A stretch of 7,274 nucleotides of DNA from Eubacteriales bacterium (lineage in GTDB: Bacteria > Bacillota > Clostridia > Oscillospirales > CAG-272): the NCBI GenBank assembly GCA_028709565.1, contig JAQVWU010000139.1, forward strand, positions 1 to 7,274. Direction: 5' to 3'. The notes beneath the pieces are model-generated. The model ran no database searches. It was given only the letters and a program-made list of their open reading frames with translations, and was not told where the DNA came from. Shown one piece after another: positions 1-5,763 of the stretch. Both the position numbers and the translations under genes were made by a program. Position 1 is the stretch's first letter. Each line of letters begins with the position of its first letter.

Positions 1-260
1 CCCGTAAGGAACGCAACGCGGTTGCGGAAGCCAAAAAACTGGGTATACCCGTTATAGCTATAGTTGACACAAACTGTGACCCGGACGACGCCGATTATAT
101 AATCCCCGGCAACGATGACGCTATCCGCGCAATCAGGCTGCTTACATCGCTAATCGCCGACGCTGTCATCGAAGGCAGACAGGGTGAACAGCTTCAGGAA
201 GCCATAACCGAGATTACAAAAGCTGAAGAAGAAGAAGACGCAGAAGAAAAAACCCACTGA
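1..260 (+). CDS. rpsB: 30S ribosomal protein S2, C-terminal part (5' end outside window)
   Basis: This is the last 85 residues of ribosomal protein S2, a structural protein of the small subunit; the start lies upstream of the window and the first complete codon is at position 3. The reading shows the conserved S2 block KLGIPVIAIVDTNCDPDDAD, then IPGNDDAIRAIRLL and IADAVIEGRQG, which are hallmarks of the family's C-terminal domain. It ends in an acidic tail (KAEEEEDAEEKTH) before a TGA at 258-260; such charged, variable tails are common in S2. tsf follows after 53 bp with no hairpin terminator between them, consistent with the classic rpsB-tsf co-transcribed pair. Identity is clear from the motifs; only the missing 5' end limits the annotation. 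Confidence 0.96.
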   Translation, partial: RKERNAVAEAKKLGIPVIAIVDTNCDPDDADYIIPGNDDAIRAIRLLTSLIADAVIEGRQGEQLQEAITEITKAEEEEDAEEKTH

Positions 261-313
261 TAAAAGATCAGAGCCGGGCGGATAATAATATATGAATCGG
301 AGGAAATATAGAA

Positions 314-1237
314 ATGGCTGAGATTACAGCAAAGGCGGTTGCGGAACTCCGCGCGAAAACAGGCTGCGGAATGATGGACTGCAAAAAGGCATTAAAAGAA
401 ACCGGCGGAGATTTCGACGCCGCCGTTAAATTCCTGCGGGAGAGAGGTCTCGCCGTTGCCGCCAAAAAGGCGGACAGAATCGCAGCCGAGGGGCTGGTCG
501 ACATTATGAAGACAGGCAATACGGCCGCTATGATAGAAGTCAATTCCGAAACCGACTTTGTCGCCAAAAACGCCGATTTCCAAAGCTTTGTTTCGGACCT
601 TCTGAAAACCGTTATCAGCGTCAGACCAGCCGATATATCCGAGCTGAACGCCGCGAAATTCGCTGAAGGCGATCACACGGTTGAAGCGGCGCTCAAAGAT
701 AAAATCTTCACCATCGGCGAAAATCTTAACATCCGCCGTTTCCTGATTGTGGACGGTTATACCAGCACCTATATCCACGGAAAAGGCCAGACCGGTGTTA
801 TCGTAAAATTCGATACTGACGAGAACACAGCCTCAACCGAAGGCTTTGCCGAATATGCCAAAAATATCGCGCTGCAGGTTGCCGCTCTGCCGTGTCTGTA
901 TGTAAACAGATCGGACGTTCCTCAAAGCGTTATTGACGAGGAAAAGGAAATCCTTCTCACACAGATAAAAAATGATGAAACCAACGCCAAAAAACCCGAT
1001 GCCATTATAGAAAAGATGGTTACCGGCAGAATCGGAAAATTCTTTGAGAACAACTGCCTCACCGAACAGCATTATGTAAAAGACGAGAGTATGACTGTCG
1101 CCAAATATACCGAATCGGTCGCGAAAGAACTCGGCGGCTCTATCAAAGTTGACAGTTTTTACCGTTATGATAAAGGCGAAGGACTTCAGAAGAGAGAAGA
1201 TAATTTTGCCGAAGAAATTGCCTGCATGATAAAATAG
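314..1237 (+). CDS. tsf: Translation elongation factor Ts (EF-Ts)
   Basis: EF-Ts is the cytoplasmic guanine-nucleotide exchange factor that removes GDP from EF-Tu so it can reload with GTP. The 307-residue product begins with the UBA-like EF-Tu-binding domain (residues 1-50, with the signature GCGMMDCKKAL and FLRERGLA). The exchange motif TDFVAKN follows at 80-86. The core domain then continues through HGKGQTGV, KMVTGRIGKFF and EQHYVKDESMTVAKY to a FYRYDKGEGL ending. It is slightly longer than E. coli EF-Ts (283 residues). The ATG start is supported by a GGAGGA ribosome binding site at 299-304, nine bases upstream. It sits directly behind rpsB, its usual partner, and is closed by an intrinsic terminator 13 bp after its TAG stop. 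Nothing appears broken or missing. Confidence 0.98.
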   Translation: MAEITAKAVAELRAKTGCGMMDCKKALKETGGDFDAAVKFLRERGLAVAAKKADRIAAEGLVDIMKTGNTAAMIEVNSETDFVAKNADFQSFVSDLLKTVISVRPADISELNAAKFAEGDHTVEAALKDKIFTIGENLNIRRFLIVDGYTSTYIHGKGQTGVIVKFDTDENTASTEGFAEYAKNIALQVAALPCLYVNRSDVPQSVIDEEKEILLTQIKNDETNAKKPDAIIEKMVTGRIGKFFENNCLTEQHYVKDESMTVAKYTESVAKELGGSIKVDSFYRYDKGEGLQKREDNFAEEIACMIK

Positions 1238-1250
1238 TATAATTATAAAT

Positions 1251-1287
1251 AGCCTGCCTCGCATTTAATGCGGCAGGCTGTTTTTTT
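1251..1287 (+). terminator. Rho-independent terminator after tsf
   Basis: The left arm AGCCTGC (1251-1257) pairs with GCAGGCT (1273-1279). After a two-base bulge, CGCA pairs with TGCG around a small TTTAA loop. The hairpin is followed by seven consecutive T residues at 1281-1287. This GC-rich stem plus U-tract lies 13 bp after the tsf stop and should end the rpsB-tsf transcript before pyrH. Confidence 0.93.
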
Positions 1288-1322
1288 GAAATGCAGACCC
1301 GGAAAAATATTGAATATATATA

Positions 1323-1351
1323 TTTACAAAATGGTTAATTTAAAGTAAAAT
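1323..1351 (+). promoter_or_regulatory. Sigma-A/sigma-70-type promoter for pyrH and downstream genes
   Basis: A -35 box TTTACA (1323-1328, one mismatch to TTGACA) and a -10 box TAAAAT (1346-1351, one mismatch to TATAAT) are separated by exactly 17 bp. The 20 bp upstream (about 1303-1322) are almost all A and T and could act as an UP element. Transcription would start near 1358, giving a leader of about 30 nt before the favoured pyrH start. The position just after the tsf terminator makes this the likely start of a separate pyrH unit. Read from sequence; not experimentally shown. Confidence 0.75.
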
Positions 1352-1379
1352 ATAAATGATAGACTTAATGAATGAAACC

Positions 1380-1385
1380 GAGGGG
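1380..1385 (+). promoter_or_regulatory. Ribosome binding site that decides the pyrH start
   Basis: The GAGGGG at 1380-1385 lies 4 nt before the ATG at 1390; its GAGG core (1380-1383) lies 6 nt before it. The in-frame ATG at 1372 has no purine-rich Shine-Dalgarno upstream, and this GAGGGG would fall inside its coding sequence. It therefore favours the 1390 start. Confidence 0.7.
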
Positions 1386-1389
1386 CATT

Positions 1390-2136
1390 ATGGTTGATTA
1401 CTGTAAACCGAAATATAAACGCGTACTGCTAAAACTGTCGGGTGAGGCGCTTGCCGGCAAGGACAGGAACATTTTGAACTACGATGTCGTCAGCGACATC
1501 TGCGAAAGCATAAAAGAATGCTACAATATGGGCGTGGAGATGTCGGTTGTTGTAGGAGCCGGCAACATATGGAGAGGACGTCAGGGAGAAAAGATGGACC
1601 GCACCCGCGCCGACCATATGGGTATGCTGGCAACCGTTATAAACGCGCTGGCACTTCAGGACGCGTTCGGACAGCTTGGGCTTGAAGTTCGAGTGATGAC
1701 CGCCATTGAAATGAAGGAATTTGCCGAACCGTATATCAGAAACCGCGCCGTCCACCACCTGGAGGTCGGCCGGATAGTCATATTCGGCTGCGGTATAGGT
1801 AATCCGTTCTTTTCCACCGACACGGCTGCCGTTATGCGGGCTGCTGAAATAAACGCCGATATCGTTATGCTGGCGAAGAATGTCGACGGCATTTACGACT
1901 GCGACCCAAGAAAATTCGCGGACGCAAAAAAATTCGACGAAGTCGACTATATGTATATCCTGAATCACGGACTTACCGTTATCGATTCAACCGCCGCTTC
2001 CTTCAGCAAAGACAACAACATACCGCTGCTTATATTCGGTCTCGATGACCCAAGGAACATAATCAGAGCCGTAAAAGGCGAAAAAATCGGTACGATGGTA
2101 AAACCGGCAGCAGAACAACAGATGAAACTTCTGTAA
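1390..2136 (+). CDS. pyrH: UMP kinase (uridylate kinase)
   Basis: PyrH is the cytoplasmic, hexameric amino-acid-kinase-fold enzyme that phosphorylates UMP to UDP with ATP. The 248-residue product shows the phosphate-binding start RVLLKLSGEAL (11-21), VVVGAGNIWRG (53-63), DHMGMLATVINALALQD (75-91), GIGNPFFSTDTAA (135-147) and KNVDGIYDCDP (163-173). Length fits the family (E. coli 241). I chose the ATG at 1390 because of the GAGGGG site just upstream and because family members start shortly before YKRVLLKLSGEAL; the in-frame ATG at 1372 adds six residues (MKPRGI) and lacks a Shine-Dalgarno. Oddities: the usual GGGN reads GAGN, the usual GTGNP reads GIGNP, and the usual GFG segment after LAG reads RNI (26-28). 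These sit in nucleotide or effector contact regions in E. coli PyrH. Arg62, Asp75 and Thr143 are kept, so I still expect an active kinase. Confidence 0.96.
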   Translation: MVDYCKPKYKRVLLKLSGEALAGKDRNILNYDVVSDICESIKECYNMGVEMSVVVGAGNIWRGRQGEKMDRTRADHMGMLATVINALALQDAFGQLGLEVRVMTAIEMKEFAEPYIRNRAVHHLEVGRIVIFGCGIGNPFFSTDTAAVMRAAEINADIVMLAKNVDGIYDCDPRKFADAKKFDEVDYMYILNHGLTVIDSTAASFSKDNNIPLLIFGLDDPRNIIRAVKGEKIGTMVKPAAEQQMKLL

Positions 2137-2193
2137 GTCCGGCAGTATAATCACACATCACATATATTATTTTTTTACAAGGGGGAGAAACTC

Positions 2194-2748
2194 ATGAAGC
2201 TCGTTACGAAAGAATACGAAAACAAGATGAAAAAGTCTTTGACGGTTTATGAGAATGAACTGTCCGCTATACGCGCCGGCCGCGCCAATCCCGCCGTGCT
2301 CGATAAAATATCGGTGGATTATTATGGTGCGCCTACCGCTATAAATCAAATAGCCACAATCAGGGTTTCCGATGCGCGCACAATAGCCATTCAACCCTTT
2401 AAGGCTTCGGACCTCAGAGCCATTGAAAAGGCGATAAACGCCTCGGATCTGGGTATGCCTCCTCAGAATGACGGAAAGATGCTGCGTCTGATATTTCCTC
2501 AGCTTACCGAAGAACGGCGCCGCGACCTCACAAAACAGATAGATAAGATGGGTGAGGAAGCAAAGGTCGCGCTGAGAAATATCCGCCGCGAAGCCAACGA
2601 CAAATGCAAAGAAATGAAGAAGAACAAAGAAATGACCGAAGACGAACAAAAAGTCTCGGAAAAGTCCATTCAGGAACTTACCGATAAATATACCAAGGAA
2701 CTGGATAAGATAACGGCAGCCAAAAACAAGGAAATTCTTACCATATGA
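2194..2748 (+). CDS. frr: Ribosome recycling factor (RRF)
   Basis: RRF works with EF-G in the cytoplasm to split the post-termination ribosome so that subunits can be reused. At 184 residues it matches the normal length (about 185). Conserved blocks are visible in order: the start of helix 1 with AIRAGRANP (25-33), the domain II portion VDYYGAPTAINQIATI (41-56), SDLGMPPQNDGK (84-95), the LTEERRRDL segment (104-112) and LRNIRREAND (127-136), which includes the functionally important arginines. The C-terminal third is highly charged and helical, as expected for the three-helix bundle. The ATG has an excellent ribosome binding site (AAGGGGGAG, 2179-2187). It follows pyrH by 57 bp with no terminator, the usual pyrH-frr pairing. 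Its TGA stop is part of an ATGA that begins the repeat region before uppS. Confidence 0.98.
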   Translation: MKLVTKEYENKMKKSLTVYENELSAIRAGRANPAVLDKISVDYYGAPTAINQIATIRVSDARTIAIQPFKASDLRAIEKAINASDLGMPPQNDGKMLRLIFPQLTEERRRDLTKQIDKMGEEAKVALRNIRREANDKCKEMKKNKEMTEDEQKVSEKSIQELTDKYTKELDKITAAKNKEILTI

Positions 2749-2831
2749 TTTGAAAAGATTTGAAAAAAGATATGAAAATGATATGAAGTATGACATGAGA
2801 AATACGACATGAGAAATATGATATGATATGA
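2745..2831 (+). repeat. Degenerate ATGA-rich direct repeat between frr and uppS
   Basis: Ten copies of ATGA occur in 87 bp (beginning at 2745, 2772, 2778, 2783, 2790, 2795, 2809, 2818, 2823 and 2828), mostly as GATATGA or GACATGA separated by A-rich spacers. One 13-bp unit, GACATGAGAAATA, is repeated exactly at 2792-2804 and 2806-2818 (14-bp period). The first copy overlaps the frr stop codon. The end of the tract also forms a short hairpin, TATGAT/ATCATA at 2822-2837. No protein is encoded here beyond tiny overlapping frames. Function is unknown; slipped-strand expansion of a low-complexity spacer is the simplest explanation. Confidence 0.75.
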
Positions 2832-2850
2832 ATCATAAGAGCATTATAAT
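2823..2850 (+). promoter_or_regulatory. Possible internal promoter upstream of uppS
   Basis: A perfect -10 hexamer TATAAT lies at 2845-2850. The best -35 at suitable spacing is ATGATA (2823-2828, four of six to TTGACA) with a 16-bp spacer. Transcription would begin near 2857, leaving only about 17 nt before the uppS ATG. The -35 is weak and lies inside the ATGA repeat, so this may be chance in AT-rich DNA. Confidence 0.35.
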
Positions 2851-2873
2851 CGGTTTCGGAACGCGGTATACTT

Positions 2874-3605
2874 ATGTTCGGATTTAAACCGAAACGCAGA
2901 AAACCGCAAACGGTTATCGCCGACGACCGTTTGCGGCATGTCGCGTTTATTATGGACGGCAACGGCAGATGGGCTAAAAAGCAGGGTATGCCGCGCGAAT
3001 ACGGGCATAAAGCCGGGGCCGAAACCTTTCGGCGGATTACCGGCTATTGTAAGGATATCGGCATAAAAATCATAACCGTATACGCCTTTTCGACTGAAAA
3101 CTGGAAGCGGCCGAAGAATGAAGTCGATACGATCATGTCCCTGCTGCTTATGTATATAGAAGAAGCGATAAGGGACGCGGATATCAACCGTATACGTTTT
3201 ATTTTTATCGGTAACCGCTCTTTCTTCAGCCGGACAATACAAACACAAATGAATAAACTGGAAGCTGTTACCGTAAAATATAACAATGATTATATTCTTA
3301 ATATGGCGATAAATTACGGCGGTCGGGACGATATTGTTCACGCCGTAAATTCTCTTATTGCTTCCGGCGCGAAATCGGTAACCGAAGATGATATTTCGGC
3401 AAATCTGTATACCAGTCATACCCCTCCGCCCGATCTTATAATACGCACAGCCAACGAACGCAGACTGTCAAACTTTTTGCTTTGGCAGGCCGCATATTCG
3501 GAACTGTATTTTACCGATACATTGTGGCCGGATTTAACAGACCGCGATATCGATAAAGCGGTTGCGGATTTTTATGCGCGAAAAAGACGTTACGGCGGGA
3601 TATAA
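2874..3605 (+). CDS. uppS: Isoprenyl transferase (undecaprenyl diphosphate synthase)
   Basis: UppS is a cis-prenyltransferase that adds isopentenyl diphosphate units to farnesyl diphosphate, making the C55 carrier precursor used for peptidoglycan and other envelope polymers. The 243-residue protein carries HVAFIMDGNGRWA (22-34, with the catalytic Asp28), YGHKAGAE (43-50), YAFSTENWKRP (70-80), NYGGRDDIV (147-155) and SNFLLWQAAYSELYFTD (199-215), all diagnostic. The usual RTxGExR motif reads RTANERR at 191-197, so the normal glycine is Asn194. The ATG at 2874 is the only good start: an in-frame TAA lies upstream at 2847. It has no clear Shine-Dalgarno, unlike most neighbours. It is followed by cdsA after 102 bp, and dxr and ispG downstream supply its isoprenoid building blocks. 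Confidence 0.97.
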   Translation: MFGFKPKRRKPQTVIADDRLRHVAFIMDGNGRWAKKQGMPREYGHKAGAETFRRITGYCKDIGIKIITVYAFSTENWKRPKNEVDTIMSLLLMYIEEAIRDADINRIRFIFIGNRSFFSRTIQTQMNKLEAVTVKYNNDYILNMAINYGGRDDIVHAVNSLIASGAKSVTEDDISANLYTSHTPPPDLIIRTANERRLSNFLLWQAAYSELYFTDTLWPDLTDRDIDKAVADFYARKRRYGGI

Positions 3606-3707
3606 CATCCAAACGCAAGCCGAAAAAATATAGAAATATAAAAACACAAGGGAAAACAACGGACAATCCGGTGATTGCTGGTGTATCGTTTCGATAGGGA
3701 ATAAATT

Positions 3708-4541
3708 ATGACAAAGAGAATATTAACGGCGATTGTGGCTCTGGGTGTACTGGCACCTTTTTTAATTTTTTCTGATACCAATCTGCTGCTTGTTTTATCA
3801 GGGGTTCTGTCGGGTTTCGCTTTGTTTGAAATTCTCGATTGTGTCGGTTTATCCAAGAATCTTTTTATAACCCTTCCGACCCTGGCCGTTTCTTCCGCCG
3901 CCGTAATTATGACCCGGCTGATCGGCGATACAAATCGTTATTTTGTGTTAATCTTTTTATTGTTTTTTATATATATCGTGTATATGATGGCGATTTCGGT
4001 CCTGTCACGAGGTACGGTGCCCTTAAGCGATACGGCTATAGCCACTATAGCATCCATCTATATAATTTTCGGATTTTGTTCGGTCGTATTGCTGCGCGAT
4101 CTTAGTTACGGCAGGTATATATATCTGATTGCGTTTTTGGTACCCTGGATGTGTGACGCCGGTTCATATTTTATCGGAACGAAATTCGGCAGGCGTAAAT
4201 TAATACCTGATGTCAGTCCAAAAAAGACGGTGGAGGGCGCCGTCGGCGGCATTGCTTTCGGAACGGTTTCAGCCATTATTTACGGTTTTATCATCAACCG
4301 TTTCTTTTCGGTCGGAACAAATTATATCGCGCTGTTAACCGGCGGTTTTATTATAAGTATTCTGAGTGAAATGGGCGACCTTATAGCCTCCCACATAAAA
4401 CGCCATTATAGTAAAAAGGATTACGGGACGGTTTTCCCCGGTCACGGCGGTGTGCTGGACCGATTTGACAGTATTATCGCAACCGCGCCGTTTCTGTATT
4501 TTCTGTGTTTTATGATACCCGCGTTCGAAATCTTTTTTTAA
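3708..4541 (+). CDS. cdsA: Phosphatidate cytidylyltransferase (CDP-diglyceride synthase)
   Basis: CdsA is an integral membrane enzyme that joins CTP and phosphatidic acid into CDP-diacylglycerol, the precursor of bacterial phospholipids. The 277-residue product has about eight or nine hydrophobic segments (near 5-21, 25-45, 53-69, 79-99, 110-130, 136-156, 178-197, 204-224 and 255-275). It carries the full C-terminal family signature at 228-254, from SHIKR through KKD and GHGG to DRFD. The preceding WMCDAGSYFIG and SPKKTVEGAVGG (170-181) are also characteristic. The ATG start has an AGGGA site at 3696-3700, seven bases upstream. A small inverted repeat, TATCG/CGATA (3684-3696), touches that site but is weak. 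Its place between uppS and dxr is the standard Firmicute arrangement. No defect is seen. Confidence 0.97.
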   Translation: MTKRILTAIVALGVLAPFLIFSDTNLLLVLSGVLSGFALFEILDCVGLSKNLFITLPTLAVSSAAVIMTRLIGDTNRYFVLIFLLFFIYIVYMMAISVLSRGTVPLSDTAIATIASIYIIFGFCSVVLLRDLSYGRYIYLIAFLVPWMCDAGSYFIGTKFGRRKLIPDVSPKKTVEGAVGGIAFGTVSAIIYGFIINRFFSVGTNYIALLTGGFIISILSEMGDLIASHIKRHYSKKDYGTVFPGHGGVLDRFDSIIATAPFLYFLCFMIPAFEIFF

Positions 4542-4567
4542 TACAGTTTTTAATATTATTAAGCGAC

Positions 4568-4575
4568 AGGAGGGG
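4568..4575 (+). promoter_or_regulatory. Ribosome binding site that points to a CTG start for dxr
   Basis: The sequence AGGAGGGG is one of the strongest Shine-Dalgarno matches in the window. Counting from the AGGAGG core (4568-4573), the CTG at 4581 is seven bases away, the ideal distance. No ATG, GTG or TTG in the dxr frame lies at a usable distance. Confidence 0.8.
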
Positions 4576-4580
4576 TTAAG

Positions 4581-5741
4581 CTGAACGGTCAAAAATGTAT
4601 TGCCGTGCTGGGGTCAACCGGTTCGGTCGGCACGCAGACACTGGACGTCGCGTGTCGTCTCGGAATTAAAGTCGACGCGCTTGCCGCCTCTACAAATACA
4701 GCCGTACTGGAAGAACAGATACGATGCTTCCGCCCTGCGCTGTGTGCCGTTGCCGACGAGGAAGCGGCAAAACGTCTGAAGACCGCGGTATCCGATACCC
4801 CCGTTAAGATAATTGCCGGACCGGACAGCGCCTCCGAAGCTGCCGCCGGGACCTGCGCCGACACGGTGGTGAACGCAATTATCGGTATGAAGGGACTGCG
4901 GCCCACACTGGCGGCGATAAACGCGCATAAGAATGTAGCACTCGCGAACAAGGAAACATTGGTTGCGGCGGGTGATCTTGTGCTGGATGCCGCAAGGCGC
5001 CGTCAAACCGAAATAATACCGGTGGACAGCGAACATTGCGCCATTATGCAATGCCTGGGGGGCAACAGAGCCGAAAGGCTGATATTGACCGCTTCGGGCG
5101 GACCTTTTTTTGGAATGAACCGCGAACAGCTTGCCGTTATTAAACCCAAAGACGCGCTGCGGCACCCTACCTGGTCTATGGGAGCCAAAATAACCATTGA
5201 CAGCGCTACGCTGATGAATAAAGGGCTTGAGGTAATTGAAGCGGCGAAACTGTTTGATATGCCCGCGTCAAAAATCGATGTAGTGATACACCGGGAAAGT
5301 ATAATTCATTCCATGGTTGAATATATTGATAAAGCGATAATAGCGCAGCTTAGCGTGCCTGATATGCGCATGTGTATCTCATACGCCCTTTCACAGCCGC
5401 AAAGACTCCCGACCGGAGTCGAATCGCTTAATCTGATAAAGACAGGCAAACTCACGTTTTTTGAGCCGGATACCGACACATTTATCCTGCTGCCCCTCGC
5501 CTATTACGCTTTGGAACGCGGCGGCACCGTACCGGCGGTGATGAATGCGGCGAATGAAGCCGCGGTCGGTTTATTTCTTGAAGAGAAAATAGGTTTTTGT
5601 GATATTTTTGACGTGGTAGACAGCGTCACGCGCTCCGCCGTCCGAGTGGACAGTCCCGGAATCGACGATATAGAAAAGGCTGACGCGGCGGCGCGCGAAG
5701 CGGTTTATGCCGCCCTCAACATCAGACCAAACCGCATATAA
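4581..5741 (+). CDS. dxr: 1-deoxy-D-xylulose 5-phosphate reductoisomerase, probable CTG start
   Basis: DXR converts DXP to 2-C-methyl-D-erythritol 4-phosphate with NADPH and a divalent metal, the first committed step of the MEP isoprenoid pathway. From the CTG at 4581 the protein is 386 residues. It has the NADPH-binding IAVLGSTGSVG (7-17), NKETLVAAG (123-131), the metal ligands in PVDSEH (Asp149, Glu151) and in MNKGLE (Glu217), the substrate-loop HPTWSMGAK (195-203) and IHRESIIHSMVEY (236-248). The first ATG/GTG/TTG codon in frame is GTG 4605. Starting there would delete the first beta strand of the Rossmann fold and has no ribosome binding site. The CTG lies seven bases behind AGGAGG and gives MNGQKCIAVLGSTG, a normal family N-terminus; an in-frame TAA at 4560-4562 bars anything much longer. 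Start codon inferred; enzyme identity certain. Confidence 0.96.
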   Translation: MNGQKCIAVLGSTGSVGTQTLDVACRLGIKVDALAASTNTAVLEEQIRCFRPALCAVADEEAAKRLKTAVSDTPVKIIAGPDSASEAAAGTCADTVVNAIIGMKGLRPTLAAINAHKNVALANKETLVAAGDLVLDAARRRQTEIIPVDSEHCAIMQCLGGNRAERLILTASGGPFFGMNREQLAVIKPKDALRHPTWSMGAKITIDSATLMNKGLEVIEAAKLFDMPASKIDVVIHRESIIHSMVEYIDKAIIAQLSVPDMRMCISYALSQPQRLPTGVESLNLIKTGKLTFFEPDTDTFILLPLAYYALERGGTVPAVMNAANEAAVGLFLEEKIGFCDIFDVVDSVTRSAVRVDSPGIDDIEKADAAAREAVYAALNIRPNRI

Positions 5742-5763
5742 ACGCTTATAAATAATCGCTTAA

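Noticed and set aside
392..1264. Long open frames on the minus strand opposite tsf (and similar ones opposite pyrH, frr, uppS, dxr and rseP)
   Set aside because: They lie fully antisense to genes with unmistakable family motifs, contain no recognisable domain and lack ribosome binding sites; they are by-products of the codon use of the real genes.
1288..1371. Riboswitch or attenuator in front of pyrH
   Set aside because: Apart from the terminator of tsf and the promoter, the stretch is plain AT-rich DNA and the predicted leader is only about 30 nt, too short for such an element.
2867..2872. TATACT as a -10 box for uppS
   Set aside because: Transcription would start inside the uppS coding sequence and there is no -35 box at suitable spacing.
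3684..3700. Small inverted repeat TATCG/CGATA touching the cdsA ribosome binding site, as a possible translational switch
   Set aside because: Only five base pairs with a three-base loop, too weak to claim regulation.
3839..4105. Plus-strand open frame of 88 residues inside cdsA in another frame
   Set aside because: It is embedded in the hydrophobic coding sequence of cdsA, has no ribosome binding site and no family resemblance.
3606..4541. AT-richer composition of cdsA and its leader as a sign of horizontal transfer
   Set aside because: Hydrophobic codons (Phe, Ile, Leu) are T-rich, and the gene sits in its standard Firmicute position.
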